Source: Tumebacillus flagellatus (lineage in GTDB: Bacteria; Bacillota; Bacilli; Tumebacillales; Tumebacillaceae). Taken from it: a DNA stretch of 38,027 nucleotides. Of this stretch, positions 1-7,592 are shown piece after piece. The DNA lies in the NCBI RefSeq assembly GCF_000714935.1, contig NZ_JMIR01000051.1, positions 1 through 38,027 on the forward strand, read 5' to 3'. The position numbers were made by a program, and so were the translations under genes. The notes beneath the pieces were generated by a model, which ran no database searches, had not been told where the DNA came from, and worked only from the letters and a program-made list of their open reading frames with translations. The first letter of the stretch is position 1, and every line of letters starts with the position of its first letter.

Positions 1-61
1 GGGGTAGAGCATCGCCTTGCCAAGGCGAGGGTCGCGGGTTCGAATCCCGTCTTCCGCTCCA
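1..61 (+). tRNA. tRNA-Gly (GCC), 5' end cut by the window edge
   Basis: Anticodon arm with loop CTTGCCAA gives anticodon GCC. The T arm GCGGGTTCGAATCCCGT is canonical and the 3' acceptor strand CTTCCGC is followed by T and an encoded CCA at 59-61. The 5' acceptor strand and part of the D arm lie outside the window. First visible member of a three-tRNA cluster. Confidence 0.95.
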
Positions 62-74
62 TCTATTTTCAGAT

Positions 75-151
<77 letters not shown>

Positions 152-166
152 ACGAAGTTCAAACAT

Positions 167-243
167 CGGAACATAGCGCAGCCTGGTAGCGCGCTCGCCT
201 TGGGAGCGAGAGGTCCAGAGTTCGAATCTCTGTGTTCCGACCA
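167..243 (+). tRNA. tRNA-Pro (TGG)
   Basis: Acceptor CGGAACA (167-173) pairs with TGTTCCG (233-239), followed by A240 and encoded CCA 241-243. Anticodon stem CTCGC/GCGAG encloses loop CTTGGGA, anticodon TGG. D arm and T arm (AGAGTTCGAATCTCT) are normal. Confidence 0.96.
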
Positions 244-256
244 ATGACGTGTTTTC

Positions 257-299
257 AAAGCGCGGTCAGGTTCTTCTGAGCCTGACCGCGCTTTGTGTA
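257..299 (+). terminator. Terminator of the tRNA cluster
   Basis: A 14-bp perfect stem, AAAGCGCGGTCAGG (257-270) with CCTGACCGCGCTTT (281-294), 10-nt loop, then a short T-rich tail (TTTGTGT). It lies 13 bases after the tRNA-Pro CCA. Confidence 0.85.
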
Positions 300-318
300 T
301 TGAGGAGGTGCTGCCGTC

Positions 319-1479
319 ATGCGTCGTCTCGTCGCAATCCTCGTCTCGATCTCTGTTGTCGGCTTGTCCCAAGGACTGATCGTCCCGTTGCTTGCGTTGC
401 TCTTGGAGCGGCGCGGGGTCTCGGCGTTTTTTAACAGCCTCGGCACTACGGCGCTGTACTTCGGCTTCATCGTCGCCTCACCGCTGGTCGAGCCCGCCGT
501 GCGCCGCTTCGGCGTGCGACGCACGGTGCTTGGCAGCATCGTGGTCACCGCGGGATTGACTGTGCTGTTCCCGCTGTTGGACAACAAGTGGTGTTGGTTG
601 GTGCTGCGCTTGTTGCTCGGTCTCTCGTTGACCGGACTGTATGTGGCAACGGAGATCTGGCTCAATACCCTCCTGACGAACGAAAACCGCGGACGGGTGT
701 TTGGGTTTTACGGCCTCTCCATCGCGATCGGCATGTTGCTCGGGCCGCAGGGGATCAACTTGTTGCAGGTCTCCATCTACGCGCCGTTTTGGCTCTGTGC
801 CGCGCTGTACGCTCTTCCGTTCTGGTTGATCTGCTCGCTGTCGGATGCCGACGGTCGTCTGGAAGAGCACGCGGAGGGCGGTGTCAGCGGCCTGAGGCGT
901 TTCTGGCGGCTGTTCTGGGCGGCGCCGTTTGCGCTGGGAGCGTCGTTTGTGTACGGCTACCTCGACGGCGCGTTGGTCGGGGAATTCCCGATCTACGGAT
1001 CGCGCACCGGACTCACCAACGAAGGAATTTCCCTGGGGCTGACGATCTTCGTCCTCGGCTCGATCGCGTTCCAGTTTCCATTGGGCTGGCTGTCCGACCG
1101 CAAGGGCCGCCGCTTGGCGTTGCTGCTGGCGTCCACGAGCGGCCTGTTGAGTTTTTTCCTGATCCCAAGCGTACCCGGCGGGACAAGCGTATACGTCCTG
1201 CTCTTTCTCGCAGGCGGCGCGCTGGGCTCGTTCTATTCGCTGGGTCTCGCCAGCCTCGGCGACGTGTACCCGCGCGCCGATGTCGCCACCGCCAACGTCC
1301 TGTACACGATGCTGTACGGCGTCGGTTCGTTGCTCGGCCCCGCGCTGACAGGATCGCTGATTACAGCGGGCGGGCATGACTTTTTTGCGTGGTCGATCGT
1401 CGGGATGTTGCTGTGCTACATCGCGTTCGGGCTGCTCACCACCCGCCGCCGATCGGAGTCCTTGAGTCGAAGTGCGTGA
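319..1479 (+). CDS. MFS transporter (drug:H+ antiporter-like)
   Basis: 386-residue integral membrane protein with about 12 hydrophobic segments. The loop between segments 8 and 9 has the MFS motif-A relative GWLSDRKGRR (around residue 257); the N-terminal half has the equivalent loop with FGVRR near residue 75. Start ATG 319 is set by GAGGAGGTG at 302-310. It is a clear paralogue of the MFS protein at 20809-22002 (shared SQGL..PLL..LLE..GVS opening and RLLLG motif in segment 4). Probable role is proton-driven efflux at the cytoplasmic membrane; substrate cannot be read from sequence. It stands alone between the tRNA terminator and prsA; no terminator is visible after it. Confidence 0.9.
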   Translation: MRRLVAILVSISVVGLSQGLIVPLLALLLERRGVSAFFNSLGTTALYFGFIVASPLVEPAVRRFGVRRTVLGSIVVTAGLTVLFPLLDNKWCWLVLRLLLGLSLTGLYVATEIWLNTLLTNENRGRVFGFYGLSIAIGMLLGPQGINLLQVSIYAPFWLCAALYALPFWLICSLSDADGRLEEHAEGGVSGLRRFWRLFWAAPFALGASFVYGYLDGALVGEFPIYGSRTGLTNEGISLGLTIFVLGSIAFQFPLGWLSDRKGRRLALLLASTSGLLSFFLIPSVPGGTSVYVLLFLAGGALGSFYSLGLASLGDVYPRADVATANVLYTMLYGVGSLLGPALTGSLITAGGHDFFAWSIVGMLLCYIAFGLLTTRRRSESLSRSA

Positions 1480-1496
1480 ATTTTTGTTCGAAAAAA

Positions 1497-1525
1497 AGGA
1501 CAATCCTATCATTCTGTGGTATTAT
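1497..1525 (+). promoter_or_regulatory. Candidate SigA promoter for the PrsA-like gene
   Basis: Extended -10 TGgTATTAT (TG at 1517-1518, hexamer 1520-1525) with AGGACA at 1497-1502 as a weak -35 (17-bp spacer). The transcript would start near 1532, about 105 bases upstream of the start codon. Confidence 0.4.
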
Positions 1526-1636
1526 ACCAGAGTGTAGGTAATGAAGTGGGCTCTAAAATAAAAGCTAATTAAAAACAATACCCGGAATCTTCACAGCGAG
1601 GAAGCGTACGGGTAACATACCAGGGAGGTTTATGAT

Positions 1637-2617
1637 ATGAAACAACTGATCGCAGGCGTAGTTGCAGGCGCGGTGATCGTGGGCGGCGTTTGGTTCTTCG
1701 CCGGCACGGAACAAGCGGTGGCGGTAGTCGGCAGCGACAAGATCACCGCGAAGGACTTCCACGCCAAGCTGGAGCAAGCGCAAGGCAAGGACGTTCTCAA
1801 GAAGATGATCGACGACAAAGTCATCCTCGACCAAGCGAAGCAACTGAAGCTTCAAGTCACCGACAAGGAAGTGGACGACGAACTCGCCAACTTCATCAAG
1901 GAACGTTTCAGCGGCGACAAGACCCAGTTCCAAAGCGCGCTCAAGCAATACAACATGACCGAAGACGACATCAAATCCGACATCCGTTCGTCTCTGACCG
2001 CGAAGAAGATCGCGACCAAGGACGTCACCATCTCGGACCAAGAAATCAAGGACTACTACGATAAGAACAAGGAATCCCTCGGCACTCCGGAGCAAGTTCA
2101 CGCGCGCCACATCCTCGTGAAGGATGAAGCGAAAGCGAAGGAACTCTACGAAAAGCTGAAAGCCAACCCGGCTGATTTCGAGAAGCTGGCAAAAGAAAAC
2201 TCCGAAGACCCGGGTTCCAAGGACAAAGGCGGCGACCTCGGCACCTTCGGCAAGGGCGCAATGGTTCCGGAATTCGAAACCGCAGCATTCGCAGCGAAGC
2301 CGAACGAAATCGTCGGGCCGGTCAAGTCTGAATTCGGCTACCACATCATCCAAGTTCTGGAGCACAAAGACGCGAAGATCCCGACTCTGGAAGAGTCCAA
2401 GGACAAAATCACCCAGACCCTCAAGGATCAAAAAGCAACTCCGTACACCGACCTGATGAAGGAACTGTACACCAAGGAGAAAATCACCATCAACCGTTCG
2501 GAGTACAAGGACATCCTCAACCCGGCGGTCGTAGATCCGACCGGTGGTGCAACCGGCGGCACGACGACTCCGGCAACCGGCGGCGATGCGACGACCCCGT
2601 CCACGCCGGCGAAGTAA
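1637..2617 (+). CDS. prsA: PrsA/SurA-like parvulin peptidyl-prolyl isomerase
   Basis: 326 residues. Residues 1-22 form one hydrophobic signal or anchor segment; a SurA/PrsA-type helical N domain follows (about 35-150), then a parvulin rotamase domain (about 152-243) with hallmarks HARHILV, GGDLGTF and FGYHIIQV. The last 30 residues are a low-complexity Thr/Gly/Ala/Pro tail. The family folds secreted proteins on the outer face of the cytoplasmic membrane. Unlike typical PrsA lipoproteins there is no lipobox cysteine; the N-terminal segment VVAGAVIVGGVWFFAG has no Cys, so it is probably held by a transmembrane segment or released. Start ATG 1637 follows GGGAGGT. Single-gene unit with its own terminator. 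Lys-rich codons are uniform (AAG), suggesting high expression. Confidence 0.9.
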   Translation: MKQLIAGVVAGAVIVGGVWFFAGTEQAVAVVGSDKITAKDFHAKLEQAQGKDVLKKMIDDKVILDQAKQLKLQVTDKEVDDELANFIKERFSGDKTQFQSALKQYNMTEDDIKSDIRSSLTAKKIATKDVTISDQEIKDYYDKNKESLGTPEQVHARHILVKDEAKAKELYEKLKANPADFEKLAKENSEDPGSKDKGGDLGTFGKGAMVPEFETAAFAAKPNEIVGPVKSEFGYHIIQVLEHKDAKIPTLEESKDKITQTLKDQKATPYTDLMKELYTKEKITINRSEYKDILNPAVVDPTGGATGGTTTPATGGDATTPSTPAK

Positions 2618-2640
2618 GCTTCTCCTACGCACATCCGCAA

Positions 2641-2670
2641 AGACCCGGGCAGAATCCCGGGTCTTTTTTT
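2641..2670 (+). terminator. Terminator of the PrsA-like gene
   Basis: Stem AGACCCGGG (2641-2649) with CCCGGGTCT (2656-2664), loop CAGAAT, then a run of T to 2670. It begins 23 bases after the stop codon. Confidence 0.93.
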
Positions 2671-2728
2671 GCGAGTCGAGGTACAATAGGAGGGTCAGAA
2701 CTCGGAAACCGGGAAGGGAGCTTCACGG

Positions 2729-3721
2729 ATGGACAACATCACACACGCGCTGCACGGCCTCGCGTTGTACGCGTTGGCGATGACCGACCCCGCTCTGGCC
2801 CAAGACCCGTCGGCCCGAAGCGCGTTGGTTTGGGCGACGGCACTCGGGTCGCAGGCGCCGGACTTCGATTTTGTGATCCGCCTGTTCAAGGGAGAAGTGG
2901 CGTATCTGCGCCATCACCGCGGGATGACACACTCGATTCCGGCCTGGTTCCTCTGGCCGACCTTGTTTGCGCTGGTGCTCACTCCGTTCCACCCGGGTCA
3001 CTTCGGACTGATTTGGCTGTGGAGTTTTCTCGGAGTGCTCGTTCATGTGGGGATGGACCTGTTGACGACGTACGGCACGGTGGCGTTCTGGCCGCTGTCA
3101 GGCAAGCGCGTCGGCTGGGACATTCTGGCGATCGTCGACCTCGTGCTGTGGGCGATCGGCGCTTGGGGCATCTACTTGTGGTCACAAGGTTCGTCGCCGG
3201 AGCGGGTGTTGGCGGCGACGATGATTCCGACCGGCGTGTACGTGCTGCTGCGCGCGGGAATTCAACTGTTTTTGCGAGGTCTTGTGCGGCGCTCGTTTCC
3301 CGAGGAGCGAATCTGCCGCCTCAGCGTGATCCCGTCCTTCGGCTTGTTTACGTGGAAATGGGTCGCCGACACGGAGCGGGGATTTTATGTCGGAATCGCG
3401 CGTTTGGGGCAGGGGGTTTTTGTCGAAAAGAGCTTCGACAAAAACCGCACCTCCGACACACTGTCGACACACTTGCAAGCAGCCGAAGCGCAGTCGGAAA
3501 TCTACCGCGTGTTCACTTGGTTCGCACGGCACCTGCACATCGAAGCACACCCCCTTCCGGACGGGGGCGTGCGCGTGGACTTGGCGGATCTGGCGTATCG
3601 GATGCGAGAGCGCATGGGGTTCACCGCGCATGTGGTGCTCGACGCCGAGGGACGCTTGGTCCACGAGTACCTCGGCGACAAACGCATCAAAAAAAACAAC
3701 AAAAAAACCCACGGCGTCTAG
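2729..3721 (+). CDS. YdjM-like membrane-bound metal-dependent hydrolase
   Basis: 330 residues. The N-terminal half is the DUF457/YdjM type: MDNITHALHG start, acidic GSQAPDFDF motif, HHRGMTHS metal-site motif near residue 62, and a later HVGMDLLTTYG motif, embedded in four or five hydrophobic segments. These His/Asp residues are the expected metal ligands of this family. The C-terminal half (about 190-325) is a soluble domain of unknown role. RBS GGGAG lies 8 bases before ATG 2729. The last residues KKNNKKTHGV are encoded by an A-rich tract and a hairpin that also serve as the transcription terminator, and the TAG stop overlaps the stop of the convergent regulator. Physiological substrate is unknown. 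Confidence 0.85.
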   Translation: MDNITHALHGLALYALAMTDPALAQDPSARSALVWATALGSQAPDFDFVIRLFKGEVAYLRHHRGMTHSIPAWFLWPTLFALVLTPFHPGHFGLIWLWSFLGVLVHVGMDLLTTYGTVAFWPLSGKRVGWDILAIVDLVLWAIGAWGIYLWSQGSSPERVLAATMIPTGVYVLLRAGIQLFLRGLVRRSFPEERICRLSVIPSFGLFTWKWVADTERGFYVGIARLGQGVFVEKSFDKNRTSDTLSTHLQAAEAQSEIYRVFTWFARHLHIEAHPLPDGGVRVDLADLAYRMRERMGFTAHVVLDAEGRLVHEYLGDKRIKKNNKKTHGV

Positions 3722-3743
3722 TAAGACGTCGTGGGTTCTTTCA
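3706..3743. terminator. Bidirectional terminator inside two convergent coding ends
   Basis: Stem AACCCACGGCGTCT (3706-3719) with AGACGTCGTGGGTT (3724-3737), 14 pairs with one G-T, loop AGTA. Read on the minus strand it is followed by seven T (the A run 3701-3707); on the plus strand by TTCTTTC. Both convergent genes end within the hairpin. Confidence 0.85.
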
Positions 3744-4185
3744 TGTCTTCACGGACCGAGTCGTCGGCCGGATGACTGTTGGTATGGATCGCTTCCAAGA
3801 ACTCGTGGAGAGCCTTGATGATACCGCGCTCGTTGTTTCTCGCATCGTAGAGTTGCTTGGCGAACAATACGTAAGGAATGGACTCTTCTTGGAGCAGGAA
3901 CGCCTGGGTATCAGGTGCGAACCGCGAAAGGATCAAGTCTGCCTCGGAGTAGAGGTCTTGGTCGCCCAAATACGTCTCGTCCAAATGATGAATCGGCACC
4001 TGCAACGCATTGGCCAGTTTGCGGACGACCGCCATCGAGGGCTTGTTCCGCGTGCCGCGTTCCAAAGACGAGATGTGGCTGATCGACAGCCCGGCGCGTT
4101 GCGACAATTCATTCAACGTCCATTTCTTCTGCAGACGCATCTCGCGCAGTTTCTTACCTAACTTTGAGGTTTGTTCCATCTTCAT
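3718..4185 (-). CDS. XRE-family HTH transcriptional regulator
   Basis: 155 residues. Residues about 12-70 are a cro/CI-type helix-turn-helix: KLREMRLQKKWTLNELSQ, then AGLSISHISSLERG with the recognition helix, and a closing PSMAVVRKLANALQV. The remaining 85 residues are acidic, with no recognised ligand domain. Two starts are possible: ATG 4185 or the third codon, ATG 4179, which sits 8 bases after AGGAGG and may be better. It faces the YdjM-like gene and shares its terminator. Upstream is a 490-base AT-rich region with its own promoter. The target genes are unknown; autoregulation is usual for this family. Confidence 0.88.
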   Translation of the reverse strand: MKMEQTSKLGKKLREMRLQKKWTLNELSQRAGLSISHISSLERGTRNKPSMAVVRKLANALQVPIHHLDETYLGDQDLYSEADLILSRFAPDTQAFLLQEESIPYVLFAKQLYDARNNERGIIKALHEFLEAIHTNSHPADDSVREDMKEPTTSY

Positions 4186-4220
4186 TCCCTCCTCCCGTAC
4201 ACAGAGTACGATCTACTTTC

Positions 4221-4250
4221 AGTATAACATGTCCGATAGAATTTTGTGAA
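4221..4250 (-). promoter_or_regulatory. Candidate promoter of the XRE regulator
   Basis: On the minus strand, extended -10 TGtTATACT (hexamer at 4221-4226) and -35-like TTCACA (4245-4250), 18-bp spacer. Predicted start near 4214, about 30 bases before the start codon. Confidence 0.5.
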
Positions 4251-4620
4251 CAAAATTAAAACCCCAGCAAGCGCCTTAATCAATTAATTTTATGTCAAAG
4301 GGTAGAATCTTGTCGAAACAAATCTACAGTGTTCGTTAACAAGTTTCAAACTGTACTTTCGGGCAGTTGACCCGTCTCATCAACTATCATATCCTTATGT
4401 TATTTTAGAGCACCTGCATTTTGCGTTCATTTTTCCTTTACCAACGGGTTACAGAAGTTCAAAGTGGGTCTAAAGGGTTAACACCCCGGGGACAGTTTAG
4501 GTCTTTTTCACTATTTTTACCAGAGACCTGTTGTACGAGAGTAAGCAGTGTAGTACAGTGTAAATGGAATTACATGAACTAACTGTACATGGGTCGCCTA
4601 TGTCGGTTTACAGTGAGATG
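4251..4620. other. AT-rich gene-free region upstream of the XRE regulator
   Basis: About 370 bases with no coding frame of convincing length. Seen here: an exact Spo0A-box heptamer TGTCGAA at 4311-4317; TTGACC..TATCCT (from about 4368) and TTGTAC..TACAGT (about 4531-4559), each with 17-bp spacing and plus-directed, with no plus-strand gene to serve; an inverted repeat GTACAGT (4553-4559) / ACTGTAC (4582-4588) enclosing TGTAA/TTACA. Function unknown. Confidence 0.5.
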
Positions 4621-4657
4621 CAAAAAAAGAGAACCAACCCTCCCGGAGTTGATTCTC
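4621..4657 (-). terminator. Terminator of the minus-strand TPR regulator
   Basis: On the minus strand GAGAATCAACTC pairs with GGGTTGGTTCTC (two G-T pairs), followed by TTTTTTTG. It lies about 20 bases after the stop codon at 4679. Confidence 0.85.
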
Positions 4658-4678
4658 CCTCATAGTGTTGATCGGCGC

Positions 4679-5986
4679 TCATCGGGGCAGCTCGTGCAAG
4701 CGGCGCAACGTTTGAGCCGCCTCTCGCATCAGTTCCCAGTCGTGGGTCTCATCGGCGAGTTCGGATTGGTAGAGCGCCGCTTGAATGGCGTTCCCGCCCG
4801 TTTGCAGGGAAGAGACCGCTTCTTGCATCGCCCGCACATACTTCGCTTCGTCACCCGCCAGCCGGTCGCAACGCGCCAAGAGTCGGTATGTATGCGCCCG
4901 GTCTTCGGGCCAGATCCGGTCTCGTGTCGAGCGGGAGTCGCAAATTGCGAGCGCGGCTCGGGCGTGCTCTCGTGCTGCGTTGATGTCGTGATGGCAGAGG
5001 GCGAGTTCCGCCGTGTCGCACTCCACTTTCCAACGCTCGCGGCAATCTGTCGGTCCGAGCCGTGCGGACGCTTCGGCAAACCGAGCGGCGGCTTCCTCAT
5101 ACCGCTTGGAGCGGGTCATGAGCACGCCCAGCACGCGAGCGGCCGACGCAAGGGATTCGTGCGACTCTCCGTGTTCCGCAAACCACGAGTACGCTTGCAT
5201 CGCCACGCGCTCCGCTTCCGGCAAGGCATCGAGCTGCATCAGCAACTCCGCTTGTTGCAGGCGGCTGCGCGCGACGCCGTCCGGTGCGCCGACATCGCGG
5301 TACACGCGTTCGGCGCGCAGGGAGGCTTGCAGAGCTTTTTCGCAATCGAGGTTCTGCAGATGCGCGTCGGCGAGTCGCTGCAGGATGTCTCCCGTGTGAC
5401 GGTCGACATGCTGGTAGCGATGCACGACGACGAGCGCCTGCTTGAAGACGGCAATCGCCACGTTGGTGTGGCGTTCGCCGAGCTCGATGTTGCCGATTTG
5501 GTAGAGCGATTGGATTTTGCGCGGGATGTCCTTGACGGCGAGGAAGTGGTAGTACGCCTGGTTCATCGACTCCCGGGCACACGCATAGCGCCCGAGCTTG
5601 GCAAAGACCAGACCCAACTGGAATTGCACCAGTCCGAGGATCTCCTCGTACCCCGGCTGCTCCACTGACACCCAAAACATGTCGTACAAAAGCGTCACGG
5701 CCTCGTCGTAGCGCTGCTCCCGCAACCGCTCGTTCACGATCTCAAACAAGGCCGGAGCCGACTTGGTGAAATCCGGGTAGGAGATCAACGCAAGCTCGGG
5801 CGGCATGTCCAGCACGGAGCAGAGATACAGGACGGTCTCGACCGTCGGCTTGATCTTGCCCTTCTCAATGTTATTAACAGCTGTCGGCGACAACTCAGCG
5901 CCCGCCACCTCGCGCATCGTCATGCGTTGCGCGGTGCGACGCTCTCGAAACAGATCGCCGATCGGGACTTTAGAATGATTCTTCAT
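4679..5986 (-). CDS. HTH-TPR regulator, RNPP-like (NprR/PlcR architecture)
   Basis: 435 residues from ATG 5986, chosen because GGGAGGAG precedes it at suitable distance; the open frame extends 27 codons further up without a ribosome site. Residues about 8-70 are an XRE helix-turn-helix (FRERRTAQRMTMREVAGA, then LSPTAVNNIEKGKIKPT). Residues about 80-430 are consecutive helical pairs of TPR type, for example RYDEAVTLLYD, QFQLGLVFAKLGRYACA and YQIGNIELGERHTNVAI. This arrangement is typical of regulators that bind short secreted peptides in the TPR groove. No adjacent propeptide gene is visible. It is divergent from the related 430-residue regulator at 6254. TPR-XRE proteins without peptide partners also exist, so peptide sensing is inference. 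Confidence 0.85.
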   Translation of the reverse strand: MKNHSKVPIGDLFRERRTAQRMTMREVAGAELSPTAVNNIEKGKIKPTVETVLYLCSVLDMPPELALISYPDFTKSAPALFEIVNERLREQRYDEAVTLLYDMFWVSVEQPGYEEILGLVQFQLGLVFAKLGRYACARESMNQAYYHFLAVKDIPRKIQSLYQIGNIELGERHTNVAIAVFKQALVVVHRYQHVDRHTGDILQRLADAHLQNLDCEKALQASLRAERVYRDVGAPDGVARSRLQQAELLMQLDALPEAERVAMQAYSWFAEHGESHESLASAARVLGVLMTRSKRYEEAAARFAEASARLGPTDCRERWKVECDTAELALCHHDINAAREHARAALAICDSRSTRDRIWPEDRAHTYRLLARCDRLAGDEAKYVRAMQEAVSSLQTGGNAIQAALYQSELADETHDWELMREAAQTLRRLHELPR

Positions 5987-6031
5987 CTCGGAACGCTCCT
6001 CCCTCATGTCGAGAAACAAGCGCTGGGAAAG

Positions 6032-6136
6032 TGTCATCTTATGACAAATCTTGTTGGAATATGTCAATAGTATATCAATGGTTGAGCAAGCTTACAACCG
6101 ATTCCTTGAAAGTGAACATGTCAGTTTGGTTGACAT
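6032..6136. promoter_or_regulatory. Cluster of TGTCA/TGACA half-sites between divergent regulators
   Basis: Perfect inverted repeat TGTCAT-CTT-ATGACA at 6032-6046; a single TGTCA at 6062-6066; perfect inverted repeat ATGTCA-(7)-TGACAT at 6118-6136, overlapping the -35 box of the plus-strand promoter. A further TGACA lies at 6229-6233. The first repeat sits in the leader of the minus gene, the second on the plus promoter, as expected for an autoregulatory operator. Confidence 0.6.
6069..6097 (-). promoter_or_regulatory. Candidate promoter of the minus-strand TPR regulator
   Basis: Minus strand -35 TTGTAA (6092-6097), 17-bp spacer, -10 TATACT (6069-6074). Transcript would start near 6062, inside the half-site cluster. 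Confidence 0.5.
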
Positions 6137-6157
6137 TCTTTTAAGTCTAGATATAAT
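6130..6157 (+). promoter_or_regulatory. Consensus SigA promoter of the plus-strand TPR regulator
   Basis: Perfect hexamers TTGACA (6130-6135) and TATAAT (6152-6157) with a 16-bp spacer. Predicted start near 6164 leaves a leader of about 90 bases. Confidence 0.85.
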
Positions 6158-6253
6158 GAAGTCAAGTGAGGAAGTCTGTAAGTTCCTGTTGAAGTAAAAC
6201 GAAATGAAGTTTCTAATTATAAATGACCTGACAAAAACTGGAGGAGAACAGCT

Positions 6254-7546
6254 ATGAAAGCAACGTTAGGACAGAAGATACGAGAACTCCGCATCCGCAA
6301 AGGGCTGACCCAATCCGACCTCAGCGCAGGGCTGGTCACCCCGTCGATGATTTCGCAAATCGAATCGGATAAAGCAAACCCGTCGCACAACCTCTTGGCG
6401 TCGATCGCCGAGAAACTCGACACCCCGATTGAATATTTCTTGACCGACACCGAAACACAGATGGAGAAAGTAAGCGTCTACAAAATTGCCAAAGCGCTCA
6501 TGGCGACCAAGGAATATGAAAAAGCGATCCCGATGCTGCTCGAACTGGAAGGAAACCCGTCGCCGCACGTCTCGTCGATCGACGTGGCGTACGACATCGC
6601 CGAGTGCTTCCTCCACACCGGCCACTACATGAACGCGACCGAGCGTTTTGAAGCGGTGCTCGATTCCGCGATGGCGCGCAACGACAACACCATCGCACTC
6701 TTGGTGCTCAATCAACTGGGCGAGCTTTCGTTCTTGGAGAAAAACTACCCGATCGCCATTCACTACTGGAAAAAAGCGCACGAGATGATCAAAAAAGGCC
6801 AACCGGCAGAGCTCTACCTGCACGCGAAGATCGTGCAAAACCTCGGCTCCGTCTACTACAAGCTCGGCGAGTACACCGAAGCTCTGCAATACTACCGCGA
6901 ATCGAATGAACTGTTGGAGGGTTCGCACCACTTCAAGCAAATCGGCGACATCTACCTCGACCTGAGCTTCACCTACCGCGACATGGGCGAGTTTGAAAAG
7001 GCGGCCGAATACTCGCAATTCGCGCTGTCCATCTTCCAATCGCTCAACAACATGAAGCTCACCATCGACGTCAAAGCGAAGTACGGCATCGTCAAGGGCG
7101 AAACCGGCCAACTCGAAGAAGCGGTCACCATCCTCGAATCCTGCATGAACGAATACCGTGAAATCGGCTGTGAGCGTGAAATCGGCATCGTGCACAGCGA
7201 CATCGCGCGCATCTTGATCCAAGGGGCGCAAGGGGACAGCGCGTACGAACACTGCGAAAAAGCCCTCCGCTACTTCGAAGAGGGGACGCTGGAGCGCGCG
7301 CATGTCTACCGCATGAAAGGCCAAATCGAATCGGTGCGCGGCGACTTGGAAGCGGCGACGTCGCTGATCCAACAAGCGATCGACGTGTACAACTCGCACC
7401 AATCGTTCGGCGAACTGGTGAAAGCCTACTCTCTGCTCGGCGACATCTACAAAGACAAAGGCCAATTCAAAGAGGCGATGGAATGCCTCGAAAACATGAA
7501 CGCCGCGATGGAAGAAAACCTCCGCGAGCGCAAGATTGTTATCTAA
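6254..7546 (+). CDS. HTH-TPR regulator, NprR-like
   Basis: 430 residues, close to the usual NprR length. Residues about 5-65: XRE helix-turn-helix (IRELRIRKGLTQSDLSAG, TPSMISQIESDKANPS). Residues about 75-420: at least eight TPR-like pairs, including KEYEKAIPMLLELE, LGSVYYKLGEYTEALQYY, YRDMGEFEKAAEYS and LLGDIYKDKGQFKEAMECL. Start ATG 6254 follows GGAGGAGAA. It has a consensus promoter overlapping an inverted repeat and is divergent from the related regulator at 4679-5986. NprR is normally followed by a small propeptide gene; here the stop is followed immediately by a bidirectional terminator, so no cognate peptide gene is adjacent. Likely a cytoplasmic DNA-binding sensor; targets and ligand unknown. 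Confidence 0.88.
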   Translation: MKATLGQKIRELRIRKGLTQSDLSAGLVTPSMISQIESDKANPSHNLLASIAEKLDTPIEYFLTDTETQMEKVSVYKIAKALMATKEYEKAIPMLLELEGNPSPHVSSIDVAYDIAECFLHTGHYMNATERFEAVLDSAMARNDNTIALLVLNQLGELSFLEKNYPIAIHYWKKAHEMIKKGQPAELYLHAKIVQNLGSVYYKLGEYTEALQYYRESNELLEGSHHFKQIGDIYLDLSFTYRDMGEFEKAAEYSQFALSIFQSLNNMKLTIDVKAKYGIVKGETGQLEEAVTILESCMNEYREIGCEREIGIVHSDIARILIQGAQGDSAYEHCEKALRYFEEGTLERAHVYRMKGQIESVRGDLEAATSLIQQAIDVYNSHQSFGELVKAYSLLGDIYKDKGQFKEAMECLENMNAAMEENLRERKIVI

Positions 7547-7555
7547 TATACGTAT

Positions 7556-7591
7556 AAAAAAGACCGTGGCCCGTCAGGCTGCGGTCTTTTT
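7556..7591. terminator. Bidirectional terminator
   Basis: AAAAAGACCGTGGCC (7556-7570) pairs with GGCTGCGGTCTTTTT (7577-7591), two G-T pairs, loop CGTCA. Oligo-A on one side and oligo-T on the other let it serve both the plus TPR regulator and the convergent membrane protein. Confidence 0.9.
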
Positions 7592-7592
7592 C

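Noticed and set aside
478-1512. Long minus-strand frame (344 codons) over the first MFS gene
   Set aside because: Arg/Gln-rich antisense shadow of a GC-rich gene; no ribosome site; the plus-strand MFS protein is clearly real.
4589-5668. Plus-strand frame of 359 codons over the TPR regulator
   Set aside because: Low-complexity Arg/His/Ala composition, no ribosome site, antisense to a clear HTH-TPR gene.
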